Positions 55,880 through 64,000 of a stretch of DNA of 64,000 nt are shown here, one piece after another. The notes beneath the pieces are model-generated. The model saw only the letters and a list, made by a program, of their open reading frames with translations. It had not been told where the DNA came from and made no database searches. Each line of letters opens with the position of its first letter. Within the stretch, counting starts at the first letter, position 1. This DNA is from Trichobilharzia szidati. Its lineage: Eukaryota; Platyhelminthes; Trematoda; Strigeidida; Schistosomatidae. A program made the translations under genes and the position numbers. Location: NCBI GenBank assembly GCA_944472155.2, contig OX235272.1:89224020-89288019 (forward strand), written 5' to 3'.

Positions 55880-56689
55880 AAAACATAACCAACTGATGAC
55901 TTCTACACCACCCCTTGTTTATGTTTTCAACCCCTTTCTTGTCATCCCTTAATCTTATCAAATCTTCATTAAAACGTGTTTTATTTACTTGCCTTACAAT
56001 CTAGCATTACTTAAACGGTTCATTTGTTTTTCTTAGCCTTTATCAACTACTACGTCCACCTGAACATTTGTTTATTTAATGGTGCTGTTTTTCGTTATTC
56101 TTGTTATCACAGATCGCCTCACTTTTTCAATCTTATTATAAACAGAATTATTATCATTACTATTATTATGACTTATTGCACAATTTATGTGCACAATCTT
56201 ATTATCCTATTGACAAAACACCATGATTGGTTTATATTTGAAATTTTATTTGTAATTTTATGGATATTAGAGTTAAGCCTGATGAGATTTAATTGAAAGT
56301 AATATTGTTCTAAACTCAAGAATTGCCTGGGGCATCATCTTTTCTTATGCCTCTTTCACACAAACCACTTTCTTTCCGAACGTTGTTACTTAGCTTTCTT
56401 AAATGCATTCATATTGGACTCAAAGACGCAACGAAGACAAGTGTAGTCTGAGATACACTACTGATATAAACCTTCAGGAACAGTATGAAGGTCAGCAGAA
56501 AAGATTAAGGTATTGAGAATTCTATTGGTATACCATGAGACTAATGCTCACCATTCCGTCAGGTCAAGTAGGAACGAATCGTTTATATATATATATATAT
56601 ATATGAGATTTTTGAGAAACTAAATGCCGTGATATTGAAACATGATTACAATCAAAAAGTTTTTATTGCATTTCACATTATTATTCTAG
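55880..56689. other. No supported feature
   Basis: AT-rich, with a (TA)n tract at 56583-56604. Confidence 0.35.
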
Positions 56690-56822
56690 GTAAAGAGGTA
56701 AGGCTGAGTATGAGGCTGGCAACCCAGTCCCGTGAAAAGAAACATCACAGCTTCTGAAACCTCAGAGTTGAAACCAAAAGCCCAATGTTCCACTCCATAC
56801 TTAAAGGAACAAAATCAATAAA
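56690..56822 (+). mobile_element. SINE fragment, family e
   Basis: 'gtaaagaggtaaggctgag', 'gaggctggcaacccagtccc' and 'atgttccactcc' match 7860-7980. Confidence 0.45.
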
Positions 56823-58025
56823 ACTGCACAGCCTGGTATTAAATTCATTGAAAAGAGTCTCTTCGTTGAATGTTATGTTCCAAAATACTTTTTGGTAAAA
56901 AATGGTCAAAATGTCTTGGTTAAATCTGCGATATTATTAATCGTTGGATTCCATTTTGGTATGAGGAAACAATTCATGGAGGCACAAAAAATACATAAAC
57001 TAATATTTTGAGCCACATCACCATGTATCACTACTTTTATTTCGTTTGTTCCGCCTACAAAGTTGGCTTACGAATATTATAGTAGTAGGTTTATGTCTTT
57101 ATATCGAAAGTGTTGTCATCACAAACTGCAATCTGGTGTTTGGAGAACCAATGAAAGCTTCTGTTTTATCCTAGTTTAGGATTCTTCATCAGAACGTACC
57201 CATGACCCTACTGGGGCTCGAAGCCAGGAAGTTCTGGGTACGAGATGAGCATGTAATAAGCTTCAACATATCAGTAGTTGGTTGAATGATGTGAAATAAT
57301 GCCATGAAAGTCTTTCAAAAATCAAATAAGTATGAAATATAAGACTGTACTCTGCTTAAAAGGGAGTTCTGATGTAATCTGAAGACGTTAGAAAACAAAC
57401 TTAAGCAAATTTGGCATCTTTAAAAACAAACATCTTGACCTTTTTAACAATGTTATGCACACTTCCCCGTGAAAACACTCCAATTAAATTATTTAAAAAA
57501 AGCATGACTACTAACATCCTGGTGGCTTGAATACTAGCAAATAATACTTCCAGATTACTTTTTGAAATGTTCATATCCAATCAGCGGACTTGGAATATTC
57601 CAGAAGTGTAACATGTATAAGTAACAGAAACTAAATAGTACAATAAAATGTCTTTTCAGTAAAAAAAACAACTTAGTTCTGAAGTCACAGTGTAGACACA
57701 AACGTACGTTTGGTTGGATTGTTCTTTTCCTCTTAAGTGTAATTTAACTTGTAATAAAACTTTTACTATTTTACAGCTTGTATCGTCCGTTTTTTTCTTA
57801 ATTAAAAATTCTACTTACTGACCACCAAAGTAGAATATAAAAGTTAAACATATAGAATCACTTAAGTTAGATCACATGTTCTCTCTCGCTTAAATGAAAT
57901 TTCCTACATTTGCTTAAGTTAATTAATTTTGTATATTGGACCTAAATGTTCCATCTCTGTTGTTATGTGTCAGCTACTAGTATGGACACTTCTTCGAAAA
58001 TGTCCGAAGATTACAACCATGATTT
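56823..58025. other. Gene-poor; one SINE b relic
   Basis: 57140-57245 is a minus SINE b relic ('ttttatcctagtttaggatt', 'ggggctcgaagcc'). Nothing else supported. Confidence 0.4.
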
Positions 58026-58029
58026 TTTT

Positions 58030-58240
58030 TAATGGATGGTGACTAGCTAACTGGATGTACCTGCAATCCCTAGTGAGTGATGGTGTGCAGAAGTGGCCCA
58101 GGTCGCCTAGTGAATAACGCTTTAGCGTTTTAAACTATGGTTGCCATGCTTGAGTCTCAGTGGGTACACTATCACTTACTAGGCATGCTGGTACATCCGG
58201 CTGAAAAGTCCCATAGAGGACGAAGTGCGAAATTTCCAAC
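58030..58240 (+). mobile_element. Hammerhead SINE, family a, decayed composite
   Basis: 'ggatggtgactagc' and part of an antisense unit, then A box GGTCGCCTAGTGAATAACG, and a ribozyme relic with core CTGAAAA (58201-58207; G8 lost) and GAAG for GAAA. Confidence 0.5.
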
Positions 58241-58326
58241 ATGTTCATCATTACACTAACTGATCAATGCGTACTTTGAATTTTTGTTTGAACTTAATTT
58301 CCCGGAACATATTTTGTTTTACATAG

Positions 58327-58490
58327 CAGGCTGTGATCCACAATTATTGTGTGGCGGCTATTGGAATTATCCAGTTAATAAAGTCGAAGTAAATGGAAAG
58401 GGATTCGAAACAGGGATCCATCGTTTGAAAGTCAGCTATTTGAGCCAATATGCCACATCTCCACCTACATTTAATAAACTACATTACTAA
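58327..58490 (+). CDS. Possible terminal host exon
   Basis: Follows a pyrimidine-rich stretch and a tandem acceptor TAGCAG, entry phase 1. It encodes about 53 residues, starting GCDPQLLCGGYWNYPVNK, then 'VEVNGKGFETGIHRLKVSYL', ending 'NKLHY' and TAA. The composition looks protein-like, but it is not recognised and no upstream exon was tied to it. The use of either AG of TAGCAG would add or drop one residue. Confidence 0.35.
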
Positions 58491-58740
58491 GATGGTAGAA
58501 GTTCGATTTCAACTCACGAATGACAAATTTAAAAGTGATACACCTATGCTTCATATATATCAAAATAAGGAGGAATTATTATTTCACTTTGAGAAGATAA
58601 CGAATAATGAAATGACAACCACGTGTTGCGTAACAATTCTGTATTATAACTTGTTATAATGCGTAGCGAATGTTATTTAATTAACCGAGACATTTAGATG
58701 CAGACACAGAATCAAAATTTGTGTAAATCGTTAAAATAAT

Positions 58741-59765
<1,025 letters not shown>

Positions 59766-59767
59766 TA

Positions 59768-60260
59768 TTCACAGATTGATGTAAGTTAGAGAAGCATTAA
59801 AAACCAGGGAATAATGGACAGCTGCTTCGTCGTAGTTTGGGACTTTTCCGCAGTACGCACTCACGATCCCACCGCAAGAGATCGAACCCAGGGCCTTCAG
59901 TTAACGAGGTCATTTAACTCTCGAAAATTAATCTGATGCTCGCTAGTGACTGGCTACAGGATGAAATTGCCTGGAGTTGTAGTGAGAAGTTGTAATCAAT
60001 GGGGTCCACTAGGTCGGGAGCGAGGACAAGTACTCGCCACGGTATTGGCTTGCTGTCACGCTGAAAATATCGTGGATTGACGGAAGTTAGAATTCATAGA
60101 CCATGGATTCCAGCCCAGGTGGGTGAGTGGCCAACCAACTTGGTCTGTTTCGCTCTCTTGTGAGTTTGCACTGATGAAGAGTTCCGAATTAGGACGAAAC
60201 AGATGCTTGGTACTCACTGGTTTTCAGTGTTTCTCTAAGTTTTATCAATCCTTCTGATTA
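59768..60260 (+). mobile_element. Hammerhead SINE, family b, inverted composite, decayed
   Basis: Antisense ribozyme and head (59770-59930), then a full plus unit from 'aattaatctgatgctcgc' to 'ttctctaag'. The sense ribozyme (about 60168-60215) has lost C3 and its stem III palindrome is imperfect. Confidence 0.6.
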
Positions 60261-60779
60261 AACCATTAATATAAATATATAGATTCAGTGACAAATTTAA
60301 TGAATACAAGAATAGAGCTATAAAAATGGAAACATGGTGCTTGCCAAAGTGTTAAAATACTTTAGCTTGTGATCTTGGCAAGATTCTAAAGGTTACATAT
60401 TAAACTGCTGCGGTGTACAAAACAGCAGAACATCAGGTTGTTGTTAGAAACAGAAACATAGACAAACTCAAAGAACTACTGATAATTTGTTCTGATATGG
60501 TCACTGGTGTAGTGCACATAAATCGTAGGAGTCACGTTTGCAAACCTGTATCCATAAAAATCCCCGAGAGAGTTATACAAAAGTAACAACAACAAACAGA
60601 ATTCTTAAAAGGGAAGCAGAATGACTGAGTCCTCATTGTCTAGCTACTTGAACAATAAGATAGCGTCTGGTTCATCCTTTTCTTAGTCATATAGTATCTA
60701 GTTTACGTTTCGCTGTATAATGGTAATAGCTTTATCAAAGTATATTATTAAACCAGAATTTACAAAATTTCAGCTTATA
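60261..60779. other. No supported feature
   Basis: AT-rich, no supported gene or repeat. Confidence 0.35.
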
Positions 60780-61420
60780 TGTAACAACTTAATCATCCTT
60801 CCTCAGTATGGGGTCATTTTTGCGTTGTCAAGTTGGTCATTTGGTAAAGATAACAAAACCAAGTGTAGATTGTTGGATTTGATAAGTGTGTAAAATTATA
60901 AAAGCAGCGTGTGTTTTACATAATGAACTTGCTTATCACATTCGTGTTGATTTTGTCACTTGATGGGGGAGGGAGGTGTTGTAACCAGGTCAGATTCTGT
61001 ATTAGTCCATCATTCCTATTCAGCTCAGACAATTTGGATTCCATTTGATATGAAGCGCTTCTTATGATATTACACGTTCTTTGTGATTTCTGAAATTTTT
61101 CTGGATTATTGTCAACATCAGTTTTCAAAATCAATTTTGTGGCCTGATCAAGCGATATCAAAATCAGAAGAAATGAACACCGTAGAGCATCTGTTCGACC
61201 ACCGAGAAACCCAGTTAGTGAACGAGAAAAGCTTGAGAAATCATCAGCCTTAGGTCTACATGCTATAGAATCAAGCCACGAAACTGAATTTGACAGTATT
61301 GAAATAATCCATAAAAAGCATTTCAGAAATCACAAAGAACGTCTAATATCAGAAGCACTTCATATCAAATGGAATCCAAATTTTCAAAAGAATGGATACT
61401 GAATAAAGAATACTCTTTTC
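60780..61420. mobile_element. Head-to-head pair of PLE GIY-YIG fragments
   Basis: 60780-61155 (minus) matches 47040-47400, with 'SELNRNDGLIQNLTWLQHLP'. 61155-61400 (plus) encodes 'IKISRRNEHRRASVRPPRNP' and 'KHFRNHKERLISEALHIKWN'. The two fragments overlap in content and meet at an inverted junction near 61155. Confidence 0.55.
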
Positions 61421-61700
61421 GATAAATAGGGGTTGGACTTGCTTCTTTTGAACACAGAGCACTGGTTGTGTGAGACGAATTGCAATAGCCTCTGCTGTTT
61501 GGAGCATGCGGTGCTTCGATGATTTTGTTTTTCATTCAATGGGAAATACAAAAAAACCTTTATTATGATGAATATTATATACACAATGCCCAAATTTTTT
61601 CAAACTGTTAAAAGTGAACTTGGTTTGGACACATATAACTCCAATGGTATAATTTACTTTGGCCAGTATCTAAAATGTCTACGACCTGCTTATTCGTAAA
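61421..61700 (-). repeat. Repeat shared with 46468-46650
   Basis: Reverse complement of 46480-46640 ('aagttcacttttaacagt', 'gtatttcccaatgaatg'). It lies beside a PLE in both places and may be a PLE terminal part. Confidence 0.45.
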
Positions 61701-61989
61701 TTTCTACTAAACTTAAGAAAAAGAATTATCCTCAATGGCAGCTTGTTCCAGTACATGAGAAGACTGTTCCTGAGTGATGTCCTTACTTCGCAAAATGTAC
61801 TCCTGCGCTTTTTTCAACTGGATTTAGCCAAATGTCATGCATTTCTTGAAGGAGACAAAGAAGAGATATCATAATGTTGGATTGGTTTATACTTCAGGTC
61901 AGATAGGACTGTGTCACACGATCTGCTGTCAATTAATCTTTTATTTGAAGATGCTGGACAAAGAGAAAACATCATTCAATAAATTCCTC

Positions 61990-62500
61990 TGAAAATTCTG
62001 TACATTTAATAATAATACATTATATAAACATTGTTCAGAGTGAAGCCGTTACTATTAAAAAATTATTCAAAAAAAATTAAAATTAAAGGTAGCAGCGGAA
62101 CACTACTCAGTGATATAACTGAATATATTATCCAGTACTGGTCACTCACTAGGCAAGAGGAGAATTCATTCAAAGTTATCGGCAAAATCGAAAGAAACCT
62201 CCCGAAAATATTGGGAATACCGTATATTTTGCTCTGTTTAGGCCTTAGTGATTATGGTGGCAAACCCTGATTCATGTACACAGAAGAAAATTCTCCACCC
62301 CTTCCTTCTACCTTAGGTATAATTCCAAGCCCAACTGTAGTCAGTAATATATTTTTGTATTTTCCTTGTGACATTTATTATCTCGTGAAAAATCCCCATT
62401 CGAACATTATTAGAGAGAAGACCAGTAGTTCAGCGAAGAGTCACTTTTCGGTGAATTCATTTTCACAGCTGTACAGTAACAAGTATATACGAGTTATTTT
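61990..62500 (+). pseudogene. PLE C-terminal fragment
   Basis: 'ITEYIIQYWSLT', 'EENSFKVIGKIERNLPKILG' and, after a stop, 'YTEENSPPLPSTLG'. It corresponds to the end of the GIY-YIG region. 62425-62470 is inverted at 63735-63775 (PLE arm). Confidence 0.45.
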
Positions 62501-62784
62501 GTATATATGTATACATTAAATTTGTCAAATGAAAATACAATTAGTAAGTATTTGGTTGAGTTACGCAATACAAAAAACTTTCAGAGGAATTGGATGTTGA
62601 TATAAGAGGGTAGTAACAAAAGTGATGAGTTCTCATAAACGACTTTTAAAGAAGAGTTACGTGATAACATGAATAATTTGATGAAAGAGTTGTGAACAGG
62701 GTGTACATGGAAACAGAATAAAATACGGAATTACGTAACAGTTTTAATTAGTTAGAAAAAACAAGCAAACAAGCAAATGTTAAG

Positions 62785-63068
62785 TCAAATCAACAGAGTT
62801 GTTACCATGATAATAGAATTGGCTGAATAATTTTCTTTTGTACGCATAGTTCTGGTCCTTCTGACTGAATGGCTAGGGTTTTTGCAATGCAACGGACACG
62901 GAAATGTATTGTCTTTGCCAGGTTGTTCTTCACTTTGTAGATTACTTTGAAGGAGGCGTTTTTTGAGATGAAATGACCAGTGGTGACGAGATGTTCGATT
63001 ATTGCACTCCTTATACGGCCACTATTTCCTTTTTGCAGCCACGCTGGATAGTGTTCTTTGACCCTTTT
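62785..63068 (-). pseudogene. PLE GIY-YIG C-terminal fragment, open frame
   Basis: The minus strand stays open for about 90 codons: 'VKEHYPAWLQKGNSGRIRSA', 'IEHLVTTGHF', 'FKVIYKVKNNLAKTIHFRVR', 'CIAKTLAIQSEGPELCVQKK', 'IQPILLSW' then stop. The YIG part is cut off by the SINE at 63069. The usual Glu in 'IAEAL' is Lys here. Confidence 0.6.
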
Positions 63069-63435
63069 TTGAGAGGATGCGCGTCGTCAGATGGATGTAC
63101 CTGCATTCCCCATTGAGTGATGATGTTCCCACCGAGGCTCCAACCCAGTGCCTATAGATTGAAACTGCAAAACGTTATCCACTAGACCATTTGCGCCACG
63201 AGAGACACCTCTTGTGCAATGGGTCATATTAATTATTTCGTTCAATTTTTTTAGATTTTCCCGTCGATTGGTTCTGTGCGCATCCTGGATTCCATTGATA
63301 GTCACCATCCACCAATTAACTTCTAATTACACGCTAAGACATCGTCGAAGCATCTGCACAAGAAGCAGACATGTCAACCTGAGACCGAGCACTTCGGTCC
63401 AATCAATCGACGGGAAAATCTAAAAAAAATTGAAT
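63069..63435 (+). mobile_element. Hammerhead SINE, family a, inverted composite, ribozyme disrupted
   Basis: Minus unit with inverted B and A boxes ('gttatccactagaccat'), then the plus 3' part from 'gcgcatcctggattcc' on. The sense core is missing. Confidence 0.55.
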
Positions 63436-64000
63436 TGAAGAATTTATTATTTAAAAAAATTTTAGTCCCTTGCATTCCTAGTGTAACTTGGATTTCAGTA
63501 GCAGTGGTGTTTTCGTTTTAATGGGGTGGGTTTGCTAGCCTTACACACAAACTTCCCTTTTTGTTGGATTTACAACTAGCTAGAGGAGGTGAAGGTGTGC
63601 ACCAGTCAGGAATCGAACCCTAAACAACGTGTATGTAAACAATAAACTCATTTTTATCCTTGTATTATGTTTGACAGACTGAATGTACACACACATAAAC
63701 AAAAAATCGATCAGATATAACTTCGATAGCGTATCTAATTAAATGAATTCGCCGAAAAGACGGACTCTTCAACGGACTGTTTGTTCTCATTTCTATGGCT
63801 GGATGAATATTTTTTGTGAACATATTTTCAACTGAAGTTATTCACAAATAAAAGTGTGTATGTGTGTGTCGAAGAAAGTACGGATCATTGTTCAGACATT
63901 TTGAGTAGAGTTGAAAGAAGTAGTAGTAGAAATAATAATAATAAGTAGACGACAGGAAGTTGGAACCCATTAACTTGATGTCATCAATCAGCGAAACATC
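63436..64000. other. No gene; PLE arm relic
   Basis: 63735-63780 ('gaattcgccgaaaagacgg') is the inverted partner of 62440-62465. Nothing else supported. Confidence 0.4.

Overview
The window looks like nuclear DNA of a blood fluke (Schistosoma; species not resolved). It is AT-rich and intron/intergenic in character, with no operons and almost no long ORFs. It is packed with repeat types known from schistosomes: tRNA-like SINEs carrying hammerhead ribozymes (Sm-alpha type and relatives), Penelope-like elements (PLEs) with GIY-YIG domains, RTE/SR-type LINEs, Merlin DNA transposons and short Ty3-like solo LTRs. All family names are recognised from motifs; no database was searched.

Layout. 0-5 kb: hammerhead SINEs and 3' ends of degenerate LINEs. 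5-7.4 kb: a PLE fragment followed by a near-perfect ~390-bp-arm palindrome carrying minimal hammerheads. 8-17 kb: LINE 3' fragments, SINEs and one solo LTR. 18.4-19.9 kb: a PLE GIY-YIG fragment bracketed by inverted arms. 21.2-24.6 kb: a full-length, apparently young RTE-type retrotransposon with one intact 1031-codon ORF, two 5' monomers, a (TGA)31 tail and a 10-bp target-site duplication (TSD). 25-28.6 kb: PLE, SINEs and a possible host exon. 30.6-34.4 kb: a Merlin element with TIRs and 8-bp TSD nested in an older repeat, and two solo LTRs. 36-47 kb: SINEs, LINEs, PLEs and a second, broken Merlin with two nested SINEs. 47-56 kb: PLE fragments, possible host exons, a SINE with a nested solo LTR, more SINEs. 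58-64 kb: a possible terminal exon, a perfect 560-bp (TAAC) array, PLE and SINE fragments.

Most notable. Three sequence-distinct SINE families (called a, b, c here) share one plan: a tRNA-like pol III head, a type I hammerhead whose stem III is an 8-nt palindrome or near-palindrome, and an inverted copy of the 3' end, including the ribozyme, at the 5' end. At least five of these inverted composites are bounded by a single TSD of 11-13 bp (two of them with one mismatch or less exact), so the composite, carrying ribozyme plus its own antisense, moved as a unit. One family b ribozyme (392-437) keeps every core residue.

Host genes are scarce: four exon-like stretches (28.1, 49.2-49.7, 52.0 and 58.3 kb) are reported with low confidence.
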